Translations under genes and position numbers: made by a program
NCBI RefSeq assembly: GCF_963678635.1
Contig: NC_087070.1
Location: forward strand, 38,888,600 to 38,948,599
Reading direction: 5' to 3'
From: Symsagittifera roscoffensis
Lineage: Eukaryota; Xenacoelomorpha; Acoela; Convolutidae
Length of the DNA: 60,000 nucleotides
Shown here: in pieces, positions 1 to 11,670 of the stretch
How positions within the stretch are numbered: position 1 is the first letter of the stretch
Layout: every line of letters starts with the position of its first letter
Notes under the pieces: model-generated
The model's input: only the letters and a program-made list of their open reading frames with translations
Told to the model about the DNA's origin: nothing
Database searches by the model: none

Positions 1-3000
1 TGGAGAAAATATTTCATAAGATTGAAATGAAAAATCCGCATTCAAAGCCTGCACTTCAAATTATTTTAAAAACTAAAAAGATTGTTGAACAAGAAAGCAA
101 CTTTCAAGCAATGAAACAGTTTGAGATGATTGGAAAATTGAATTGGTTACACAAATTCTTCCAAGCAATGAATCATACCGAGTTGAACTTGAATAGTTTT
201 AGATTGAATTCTGAGCCAATATTTTAGTAAATTCTAGTTAGTTTTGATAGTTTTATTTCATTTGAGAAAAAAAAATTCAAGCATGCTAATCAACCCGAGA
301 AAATTCACGATAGATTAATTTGACTATTGTCAGTGGCACGAAGTTCTTTCAATCAAACCAGTCAATGATGATAAAACTTTGAAAAGTTCGAGTACGTATT
401 GGAAGCTTAGAATGATTCGCCAACAATTGAGATCAATCCAGTAAGCTCGTGAGGCCAGAAACTTTAGCGTAGCTTAAGTTCTATTGATAGCATGGGACAA
501 GTTAGGGAAACATCAAAATAGCTAGAAAAAATTGTTAATAATTTAAATTTATTAAACCTACATTTGGAACCATGAGAAAATGAGTATTTTGAAATTTTTT
601 TCATAGTTGAAAACGAATGGCAAGAGGTTTTTTGAAAAAAAAAAACGTTATGCCAAAATTCACTCTCAAATTGCTTGTTGGGTTTTGAAACAATAAAAAC
701 TTGAGACTTAGAATTTTTAAATTTCATTGGAATGCTTTGTACTGCTTCACAAAAATAAAAGTTCCATCTTTTGGGTAACACGTCAAAATATACTGAAAGC
801 ATTTTCTCTCAGCAAAATTCAGAGTTTCAAAAATTGTCTGCTAATCAAAAACAGAATCTTTAACTTATTCAATGTGACATTTATGAAGTGTGTATCAATT
901 TTTTTACCAAAAATATCTTTCAAAAAAACTCTGAAAGTGCATTTTTGGAATAATGTTTCTACTAAGGCAACAGACGTAAGGATTACGCGCTGCTCAGTAA
1001 CGAATAAAATCCATCACTTGAAAAAAAAGTCAATTAATTTCATTTGATGAAGCAAGAAGAATCGCAAAAAAAATGTATGAATACCTCAACCTACTAAAAT
1101 GATCAACAAATAACAATGCCGCCTAAAATTTCTTGTTTCAAACTACTCTTTTTTTAAGCTTTCGTCGTGCGAATTCTGCCGAACAATTTTTTTTTCACAC
1201 AAATTACTGTCGATGTTTTTGGTGGGTTAATGTTGCAAAAATCTTTTGGTTTTGGTGAAGAAATTTTTACAGGATAATTTAAATAATGTAGACATGTTTG
1301 GTTACTGGACAAAATTTGAGCATTAACTCCTTCTGAGTTGACAAGTACGTAGAATATAACAGTTTCTATAAAAAGCAATTTCCAAAAAAAGTACTGCATA
1401 GGTTTTCAATTAACCGTTTTCTGTAAACGTTTTCATAAAATGCAGCAGAGTAGAGAATTACACGTTCTTCAGCAGCGAGTATGACTGAACATTTGAAATT
1501 AAAACTTGAGTGTAATCATAGAGTTTCGTTGACTGGATGTATTTGATGAATTTTGTCAGATGCTTCGAATTCCAGCTGTTTTCGGCTATTTTTATCAAGG
1601 TAAATTTTGACCCGGAAATCTGAGAAAAAATTGAACTGCCAAACCTTGTAAAAACTTTAACGGCAAAATATTTACGAAAATATGCAAATTTTCATAATGA
1701 TAACATAATTTTTAGTTTGAACCGATTGTGCAATTCCATTTCTCCTTCTAAACGCCTACCGTAGAAGCTCCTCCCAAATTATGTATTATTTTGAACGTTT
1801 GTGTACCGACCAATAAAAATGGGGAGGAATTTTGTATACACTGTGATTAATTTATTTTCTTTTTCTTCCTCGCAATATCACCAAGCACAAATAATAGTTG
1901 GACCGGGTTGAGTGATTTATCATGTTGAAGCTCTTTCAATGTTGATTCGAACGTCTTTTAAAACTTTCTGAAAAACTTTTCAGTTGCTTAGAAAGCTTTT
2001 TTTGTTTTTTGATTTTTTGGATAATATCGACCGCATAACAAGACCAAAAAAGGTGACAATAACTTGATAAATTGGTCATTACGGCTAAAAAAATATACTT
2101 ACATAAGCTTAAACTTGTGTTCAAAGAATATTTAGCTCTTGGAAAAAAAAAAGAATTTGTCTACAAAATTTGTGCAAAAACTAGAAATAATATCTTCGCG
2201 AATTTTTTTCAGCAATTTTTTATTCATTTTTTTGTTTGTGCGTTGGTTTGCTACAAAACTGGTTAATTCAAGTGTCGAGTTAAGCTAAAGTTTCAGGTGA
2301 AAAAAGTTAAAACTCTTCTTTACCGGGTTGCCCAAAATATAAAAAAATGCGCAGCCATTCACATCCTTTCCTTTATCGATCGAAATTGAAAAATTTTCGT
2401 AGCAAGGTTATCGATCTTGAATTTTTCACGCTATTTCTTCGAGGTTGAAATTTGGTTATTTCAAACTGTTTTGATTCTTTTGAGAAATTCAAGATTTTTT
2501 ATGCGGTGAAAATTTAAAACGCTTTGATTAAAAAAATTTTGTTTTTAGCCACCTTTTGAAACGTTTGAAATTAAACTTTGTTGCTTGAATAATTTTGCTT
2601 TGAATTTAGAGATTTTCAAGCACATTTCTCATTTGAAATTCTTGCTAAGATAGCTTGAGAATAAAAACAAAAAAAAACTCGAGGCTTAGCTTTGTTGATT
2701 TTTCAACATATTTCAAGTTGATTGAATAGCATATTTCAAGTTGATTGAAGTCGGCTTCTTAAAAAGCATGCATCACAATCTCCATGCATCCTATCTCCGG
2801 CTTGAAACTTGTGTCAACTGTTCCAAAAACCCAATTAAGGTCGTTCGGGGCTCGTACAAGATGATGTTTAACCTTGTGATAAATGCAGTTTTTGTTGATT
2901 TGGATGATAAAATTGTGCCCACCAGATGAGCCTAATTTGATTTTTAAGTAAGAATCGGACACAAATTTCTTGCAAGGAAGCGAATGAGTTGACAATAGAT

Positions 3001-5840
3001 GGCTCAGATAAACACCGAGGGCAACGAGAAATTAGATTAAGTTGTTTTAACTTCACAAATTATTGTCGTCCAAACATTGCAATGTTTCTTCCCTAAAGTT
3101 CACTTTACAGGCTTAATTGCTAAGAGTAACAGCTGTTGCCAATTCGAACTTTCTCGTTTTAGGAAATTGCTGCATTCTGATTGGCTGAAAATTCGACTTA
3201 ACAATCCCCCCCCCCCCCCCCCCCCGCCTTTGTAATAGGAGGGAGATTGATAAGTAGATCCAGAGACTTTTCACGTTTCTTTGAATGTTTTTTACGTCTT
3301 CAAAAAATTCCCTCTTTTGACTAGCTGGTTCACAAAACTTGGGGCACTCCAAATGTTTTGCAAATTTTACAGTTTTCAAGCCAGAATGACAAAACATGAA
3401 TTTATGAAAAACGATTAAATTTTTATTTGACTTACAGTTGGAGAAAATATTTCATAAGATTGAAATGAAAAATCCGCATTCAAAGCCTGCACTTCAAATT
3501 ATTTTAAAAACTAAAAAGATTGTTCAACAAGAAAGCAACTTTCAAGCAATGAAACAGTTTGAGATGATTGGAAAATTGAATTGGTTACACAAATTCTTCC
3601 AAGCAATGAATCATACCGAGTTGAACTTGAATAGTTTTAGATTGAATTCTGAGCCAATATTTTAGTAAATTCTAGTTAGTTTTGATAGTTTTATTTCATT
3701 TGAGAAAAAAAAATTCAAGCATGCTAATCAACCCGAGAAAATTCACGATAGATTAATTTGACTATTGTCAGTGGCACGAAGTTCTTTCAATCAAACCAGT
3801 CAATGATGATAAAACTTTGAAAAGTTCGAGTACGTATTGGAAGCTTAGAATGATTCGCCAACAATTGAGATCAATCCAGTAAGCTCGTGAGGCCAGAAAC
3901 TTTAGCGTAGCTTAAGTTCTATTGATAGCATGGGACAAGTTAGGGAAACATCAAAATAGCTAGAAAAAATTGTTAATAATTTAAATTTATTAAACCTACA
4001 TTTGGAACCATGAGAAAATGAGTATTTTGAAATTTTTTTCATAGTTGAAAACGAATGGCAAGAGGTTTTTTGAAAAAAAAAACGTTATGCCAAAATTCAC
4101 TCTCAAATTGCTTGTTGGGTTTTGAAACAATAAAAACTTGAGACTTAGAATTTTTAAATTTCATTGGAATGCTTTGTACTGCTTCACAAAAATAAAAGTT
4201 CCATCTTTTGGGTAACACGTCAAAATATACTGAAAGCATTTTCTCTCAGCAAAATTCAGAGTTTCAAAAATTGTCTGCTAATCAAAAACAGAATCTTTAA
4301 CTTATTCAATGTGACATTTATGAAGTGTGTATCAATTTTTTTACCAAAAATATCTTTCAAAAAAACTCTGAAAGTGCATTTTTGGAATAATGTTTCTACT
4401 AAGGCAACAGACGTAAGGATTACGCGCTGCTCAGTAACGAATAAAATCCATCACTTGAAAAAAAAGTCAATTAATTTCATTTGATGAAGCAAGAAGAATC
4501 GCAAAAAAAATGTATGAATACCTCAACCTACTAAAATGATCAACAAATAACAATGCCGCCTAAAATTTCTTGTTTCAAACTACTCTTTTTTTAAGCTTTC
4601 GTCGTGCGAATTCTGCCGAACAATTTTTTTTTCACACAAATTACTGTCGATGTTTTTGGTGGGTTAATGTTGCAAAAATCTTTTGGTTTTGGTGAAGAAA
4701 TTTTTACAGGATAATTTAAATAATGTAGACATGTTTGGTTACTGGACAAAATTTGAGCATTAACTCCTTCTGAGTTGACAAGTACGTAGAATATAACAGT
4801 TTCTATAAAAAGCAATTTCCAAAAAAAGTACTGCATAGGTTTTCAATTAACCGTTTTCTGAAAACGTTTTCATAAAATGCAGCAGAGTAAAGAATTACAC
4901 GTTCTTCAGCAGCGAGTATGACTGAACATTTGAAATTAAAACTTGAGTGTAATCATAGAGTTTCGTTGACTGGATGTATTTGATGAATTTTGTCAGATGC
5001 TTCGAATTCCAGCTGTTTTCGGCTATTTTTATCAAGGTAAATTTTGACCCGGAAATCTGAGAAAAAATTGAACTGCCAAACCTTGTAAAAACTTTAACGG
5101 CAAAATATTTACGAAAATATGCAAATTTTCATAATGATAACATAATTTTTAGTTTGAACCGATTGTGCAATTCCATTTCTCCTTCTAAACGCCTACCGTA
5201 GAAGCTCCTCCCAAATTATGTATTATTTTGAACGTTTGTGTACCGACCAATAAAAATGGGGAGGAATTTTGTATACAATGTGATTAATTTATTTTCTTTT
5301 TCTTCCTCGCAATATCACCAAGCACAAATAATAGTTGGACCGGGTTGAGTGATTTATCATGTTGAAGCTCTTTCAATGTTGATTCGAACGTCTTTTAAAA
5401 CTTTCTGAAAAACTTTTCAGTTGCTTAGAAAGCTTTTTTTGTTTTTTGATTTTTTGGATAATATCGACCGCATAACAAGACCAAAAAAGGTGACAATAAC
5501 TTGATAAATTGGTCATTACGGCTAAAAAAATATACTTACATAAGCTTAAACTTGTGTTCAAAGAATATTTAGCTCTTGGAAAAAAAAAGAATTTGTCTAC
5601 AAAATTTGTGCAAAAACTAGAAATAATATCTTCGCGAATTTTTTTCAGCAATTTTTTATTCATTTTTTTGTTTGTGCGTTGGTTTGCTACAAAACTGGTT
5701 AATTCAAGTGTCGAGTTAAACTAAAGTTTCAGGTGAAAAAAGTTAAAACTCTTCTTTACCGGGTTGCCCAAAATATAAAAAAATGCGCAGCCATTCACAT
5801 CCTTTCCTTTATCGATCGAAATTGAAAAATTTTCGTAGCA
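1..5840. repeat. Near-identical 2.4 kb direct repeat (copies 1-2404 and 3439-5840)
   Basis: The sequence from position 1 to 2404 recurs at 3439-5840, a period of 3438 bp with about 1 kb of unrelated sequence (2405-3438) between the copies. Only scattered single-base and homopolymer-length differences are visible, for example attgttgaac/attgttcaac near 85/3522 and acactgtg/acaatgtg near 1839/5276. The left copy is cut by the window edge. I see no conserved protein; the small open frames present in both copies show no recognisable motif. The right ends diverge after the shared word cgtagca; copy B then continues with a stretch that recurs at about 7060-7128 in the foldback region, so the duplication edge lies in another repeat. 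Between the copies, at 3208-3225, is a long C run. Confidence 0.9.
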
Positions 5841-6420
5841 GTTTCATTTTAGTAATAATAAAGAAAAAACTGTCTATAATTTTTTTTTGCGTAATTGAAG
5901 AAAAGACAAATAAAGGAACAGGTTTAAAAAAGAAGATGAATTCAATGCAAAAAGCATATTTAATTTTAACTCAATTACTCTGTTTTGAAACTCACTAGCC
6001 CTGAACTTTTCAATTGGCCTTTACGTAGTACCGAATAATTTCTGGTGCAGAAATTTTTGATAAACAGCAAAGTATAAATATTGACTATGCTTTTTTCTGC
6101 CAACAATCAATGTGAAATAGAAAAAAGTTTGACTCATTAATAAAAATAATTTGAAAAAATAAATTGCGTTTATTCAAGTGAGATTTTTTTTTTCGCTGGA
6201 TAACTTGCCACACATAATTATTTTGCGCTTTCTCTTTCAGCATCATCTAAAAAAATTTCAAAAACCGCATAAATTTATTCAAGACAGTGAAACGTCTACA
6301 TTTTTCTGGTGAAATTGTTCTTGGAAATCTTCTCCCAAACCTAATTTCAAATACAAATTGACATAGTTGCGTCAAATCAAAGTGATATGATGTCGCTTGT
6401 TAAGCTGTTTTAAATTCGGT
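5841..6420. other. AT-rich stretch without a gene
   Basis: Only short open frames with homopolymer A/T runs occur here. The first ~30 bases (tttcattttagtaataataaag) recur at 7090-7128. Nothing else is recognisable. Confidence 0.5.
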
Positions 6421-9400
6421 ACAAAGTTTTAGGTTTATACTTCAATATTAATCCGAAATGTCAACCAAGTTACGCCAAATATACTTACATTGCTGATTAA
6501 AAAAAATTGTACAAAATTTTTGTGACAAACTTTTTCCAATCTTTCAGTAAGGAATTGCTAGACAAACATTCAACTTCCCGAGTCGAGATCCCACTCAAAA
6601 ACCGCTCAAGAAATGAGCGGTTTTTGAGCGGGATCTCGACTCGGTAAGTTGAATGTTTGTCTAGCAATTCCTTACTGAAAGATTGGAAAAAGTTTGTCAC
6701 AAAAATTTTGTACAATGATTTGAAATCAGAAACGAAAGTATATTTGGCGTAAATTGGTTGACATTTCGGACTAATATTGATGTATAAACCTAAAACTGCA
6801 AGAGAAATTACAATAAAAAAGCTAATCAGACAAATTCCATGTATGGAAGTTTGATCAAGCAATCAGCCGGCGAGGGTAAAACAAAAGGGGAAATAGAGTC
6901 CATTTGCGTAGTTGCCCACTCCTTTCTCATAAAAACATTAAGTTGGAAGACAGAAATAAAGAGAAAGTATGTTAAAGAGACTAATTCTGAAAAACGTGAA
7001 GACTTTTTGATCTTAAAACAATAAGGATTGATCTAAAATTAGGTTTTGTAGCCATTCACATACTTTTCTTTATCGCTGAAATTGAAATTGAAAGATTTTG
7101 GTAGCAGTTTCATTTTAGTAATAATAAAGAATAGCGGGGATGGCGGATTTTCAAAACGTTTTTCGAAATATTTGTCGGACTTCTTCTTTTAGGTCGACCA
7201 AACTGATTTTCCGAGCAATCCCAGAGCACTATAAAGATCCAGGCGTCTTGAGCAAAAAAAAGCCGTTTTGTGCAAAAGATTTAGGGTCGGTCGTGTTAAC
7301 ATGGATTTTTTTAAATAATACCAAAAGGGGGACCTTTTGGTTGAGGAGGGGGTCCAATTCCTGGCAAGGAGGCGTCCGCACCCCTCAATTCCGCCTCTAC
7401 ATAAAACGGTCTAAAGTTCGGAAAACGAGCTCATCAAAATAACTTAGTTTGTAATGTGAGGAAGTGTGAGGAATTAATGAAACTTAGACAGTCCTTAGAC
7501 ACGCCTTTTAAGGAACCACAATTGTTGGTGGTTTTGAAGATTACCCAGACTCTGCAAATTTTGATCAAAAATTGTCAGTTGAAAATCGAAACTTTTGGTC
7601 AATTGAAAATCGGAAAACGAATCAACAACTTAAGACAAAAACATGGGAATTTTTGGAGCATTTTTGGAAATGAGTGGTTTTTTATCTTCAAATTTAGTCT
7701 TTATTGACGTCTATGAAACTTGGCATTTCTGTTCGACTAAAATTGGACACTATTAAAAGTGTACCAGGAATTTGAAGAGATTGCACGCTTGAAGACTAAC
7801 CATGCCTATAGATGCATATGAAGATCTACATTTAAAATGAATTGTGAAACGAAATAGATCAACATAGCCAAACCCGAATCAAAATTTTTCACCTAATTTG
7901 AAGCAAGACTTGAGCAGTTTGAGCGGTTTTTTTAAACAATTACGCTCAAAATCTTGCTTCAAAATGAGCGGTTTGAGCAGTTTTTGAACGGTTAATCTAA
8001 AAAAACCGCTCAAAAACCGCGCTAGATTTGAACGGTTTTGAGCAATTTATCCAAAAAAAAACACTCAAAAACCACGCATGATTTGAAATAAACCACGTAA
8101 GAGATAAACCGCTCTAAACCATTCAACTCTAGCGCAGTTTTTGAGCGTTTTTTTTTAGATTAACCGTTCAAAAACCGCTCATTTTGAAGCAAGATTTTGA
8201 GCGCAACCGTCTAAAAAAAGCGCTCAAACCGCTCAAGTCTTGCTTCAAATTAGGTTAAAAAATTTGATTTGGGTTCGGCTATGTTGATCTATTTTGTTTC
8301 ACAATTCATTTTAATTGTAGATCTTCATATGCATCTATAGGCATGGTTAGTCTTCAAGCGTGCAATCTCTTCAATCTCCTGGTACACTTTTAACAGTGTC
8401 CAATTTCGGTCAACCAGAAATGCCAAGTTTCATAGGCGTCACTCAAGACTAAATTTGAAGATAAAAATCCACTCTTTTCCAAAAATGCTCCAAATGCCCA
8501 TGTTTTTGTCTTAAGTTGTTGTCTCGTTTTCTAATTTTCAATTGACAAAAGTTTCGAGTTTCAACTGACAATTTTTGACCAAATTTTTCAGAGCCTGGGT
8601 AATTTTCAACATCACAAAAATTGTGATTTCCTGAAGGACGTGTCTAAGGACTGTCTAAGTTTCTATTACTTTCTCACACTTCCTCACCATAAAATTTAAG
8701 TTGTTTTGATGAGCTCGTTTTCCGTTTTATGTAGAGGCGGATTTGGGGGGGGGGGGGAGTTGCGGACGCCTCCTTAGCAGGAATTGGACCCGTCTTCAAC
8801 CAAAAGGTCCCCTCTTTGGTATTATTTTAAAGAACCTATGTTAACACGACCAATCCTAAAGTTTTTCTTAACAGCGCCTTTGGCGCCAATATATAATAAA
8901 TTATTATAAACTTGGCGCAATTTTTTTGTCGAAATTTTCCGAACATCGCACAAAACGGCTTTTCTGACCAGTTTCTTCAAAAGTTTACATGAGACACCTG
9001 GGTCTCTATAGTGCTCTGGGATTGCTCAGAAAATCAATTTGGTCGACCTAAAAGAAGAAGTCCGACATATATTTCGAAAAACGTTTTGAAAATCCGCCAT
9101 CCCCGCAATTCTTTATTTTTACTAAAATGAAACTGCTAACAAAATCTTTCAATTCCAATTTCAACGAAAAAGGAAAAAATGTGAATGGCTACGAAACCTA
9201 AATTTAGATCAATTTTTATTGTTTTAAGATCAAAAAGTATTCACGGTTTTCAGAATTAGTCTGTTCAACATACTTTCTCTTAATTTCTGTTTTGCAACTA
9301 AATGTTTTATGAGAAAGGAGTGGGCAATTACGCAAATGTACTCTAATTCTTTTTCTGTTTTACCCTCGCCGACTAGCTGGTTGATCAAACTTCCATACAT

Positions 9401-9960
9401 GGAATTTGTCTGATTAGCTTTTTTATTGTGTTTCTCTCGCAGTTTTAGGTTTATACATCAATATTAGTCCGAAATGTCAACCAAGTTACGCCAAATATAC
9501 TTTCGTTTTTGATTATAAATCATTGCACAAAAATTTGATGACAAACTTTTTTCCAATCTTTCAGGAAGGAACTGTTAAACATTTAACTTCCCGAGTCGAG
9601 ATCCCACTCTAAAACCGCTCAAGAAATTGTGGTTTTTTAAGCAAGTGGTTTTTTAAGCAAGATTTGAGCGGTTTGAGAGGTTTTTCCAGAAAAACCGCCC
9701 AAGACGCTCAAACGGCTCAAGCCGCTCAAATTTTGCTGGAAAACCGCTCAAACCGCTCATATCTTGAGCAGTTTTTGAGCGGTATCTCGACCCGGGAAGT
9801 TAAGTGTTTGTCTAGCAGTTTCTTACTGAAAGATTGGAAAAAAGTTTGTCACACAATTTTTGTACAATTTTTTATTATCAGAAACGAAAGTATATTTGGC
9901 GTAACTTGGTTGACATTTCGGATTAATATTGATGTATAAACCTAAGACTGCGAGAGATTT
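6420..9960. mobile_element. Foldback-type element made of nested palindromes
   Basis: Three palindrome centres lie at about 6611, 8078 and 9690. The first has near-perfect arms of about 68 bp (6541-6608 and 6614-6681) around a 5-bp loop. The second has arms of about 1.4 kb: 6840 (tgtatggaagtttgatcaa) matches the inverse at 9381-9399, and 7140-7230 matches the inverse at about 9040-9110. The third repeats the outer block around 9440-9960. The block containing gttgacatttcgg occurs four times in alternating orientation (about 6460, 6755, 9475, 9915). The central 7910-8250 is built from variants of TTGAGCGGTTTTT and its complement. No transposase is visible, so this looks non-autonomous. Foldback (FB/Galileo-like) elements have this architecture; assignment to a superfamily is not possible from this copy. 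Confidence 0.75.
6541..6681. repeat. Near-perfect hairpin, 68-bp arms, 5-bp loop
   Basis: The left arm 6541-6608 ends in aaaaaccgctca; the right arm 6614-6681 begins tgagcggttttt. The arms include cgagtcgagatccc/gggatctcgactcg. This is the innermost part of the first palindrome of the foldback region. Confidence 0.9.
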
Positions 9961-10748
9961 AAAATAAAAAAGCTAATCAGACAAATTCCATGCATGGAAG
10001 TTTGATCAACCAGCTAGCCGGCGAGGGTAAAACAAAAAGGGAAGTTAGAGTCCATTCGCGTAGTTGCTCAGTCCTTTCTCATTAAAACTTTAAATTGGAA
10101 AATAAAAATCAAGAGAAAGTATGTTGAACAGGTTAATTCTGAAAAACGTGAATACTTTTTGTTCTTTAAACAATAAAAATTGATCTAAAATTAGGTTTTG
10201 TAAAAGATGCCATTGGGCAAAATTTGTTCCGAGAAGAAAGCATTTTCCAAGGCGGGATTTTAGGAAGGTGTGTAGGTTGCCATAACAATGATTTTGAAAA
10301 TTTTGCAATCAGTGATGTCTGTTTAATTTATACTTGTATGTTTTTGGGCGGTTTCTTAACCTTGAATAACCAAAAAAACAGCTTTCACGCGCAGTGTCTA
10401 GAACTAATTAACGGATTTGTCTCGAGCGCCATGTTGTAAAGTAACTGCTTCGATTGTTCTGATTGCGCTTTACATTCTAAAGACTAGTTTTTCAGTTGAA
10501 AAAATGAATGATTTGTCCGAAACCGTTGAGAAAAATATTTTCAGTTCTTTTTTGTAAACCATGCCCTCCGCCCTGGAGAAAGTGATTATTTTCAAAAACC
10601 TTTTTTATCAGATTTCGAAAACAAAAAATTGGTGCAAAAATTGCTCGGAGCCCTGAAAACTCTTGCTCCTTTTCTAAGCCTATAAAAAAGGGTTCGCTCA
10701 ACGCTATGTGAAGTATCAGATTTTTTGCATGTAGCAATCTTTTAAATT

Positions 10749-11670
10749 CCCGGGTCGACGTCTGTAGAAGGAAAAGGCTTTTCATACTTGATTAAGATTT
10801 TTTTTTATAAAAAATGCTTGTCATACAATTTTCATGTATGAAAATTCTAAAATAGTCACTTTGTCATAAAATTTTGTTTTTTTTCAAAAATCACCAGAAA
10901 ACGTGTCTGGGTAACTTTAAATAGTTTTAAATAAGTATATCTAGGATAAAGGGCATATTTGCAATCAAAAACATAATTTTAGTTTCGGTCAGAAAAATGC
11001 TGATCACAAAGTTTTCATATTTGAAAATTGTATGATCTGCATTTTTTTATAAACAAAAATAAAAATTTGAGGTAAAAAATTTTTAATCCCTTTTTTGACT
11101 GCAAAGTTGCTTTTGTGCTAATATATAACTTATATGACATTTTTGTGTATTTAACGTAGTCCAGGATGAGTTTCTCACCCAAAAAAAAACCAAAAATCAC
11201 TTGAAACTGTTTTTTTTGTAAACACGTTTTTTATCTTTTGTTTCATTTGCTAAAAAAATAACTAAAAATTATCTAGCCATATTCAAAAAGTTTTTTTTTG
11301 GTATAAATTTCCATGTGAAATTGTTAAAATTAATTTTTATGGCTGAAACCACCAAACGCAGTTTATCTGCGTGGTAACTGCCAGTTACACTCTGGGTTGT
11401 CTCCTGACAAAAAATAGTTGGTTAATTTTTCGGTTGAAATACGAAAATTCGAAACAACATATTTTGAATTTTCATTTATGGAAAAAATGCTTATCATACA
11501 ATTTCATAGTTTGTAAAAAACGCTTATCATACAATTTCATTTATGGAAAAAATGCTTATTTTGCTATTTTCATAACTATACTTTTGCTCTATGAAATTGT
11601 ATGAAAGAGTATAATAAGGGTTTTTTTCATAAATGAAAAGTGTATGATAACTGTTTTTTGTCAACCCGGG
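10749..11670. mobile_element. Candidate element with CCCGGGTTGAC inverted ends, copy 1
   Basis: The left end CCCGGGTCGAC at 10749-10759 is the imperfect inverse of GTCAACCCGGG at 11660-11670. Inside both ends lie repeated subterminal words such as atgcttatcatacaatttcat and its inverse (about 10820 and 11470-11650), which would fold back. No open frame of note, so it would be non-autonomous. No convincing target-site duplication is seen; the boundaries are therefore provisional. Confidence 0.4.

Noticed and set aside
727-1399. Protein genes in the duplicated segment (106 and 81 codons, repeated at 4164 and 4591)
   Set aside because: Present in both copies only because the DNA is duplicated; overlapping frames, AT-rich composition, no motif.
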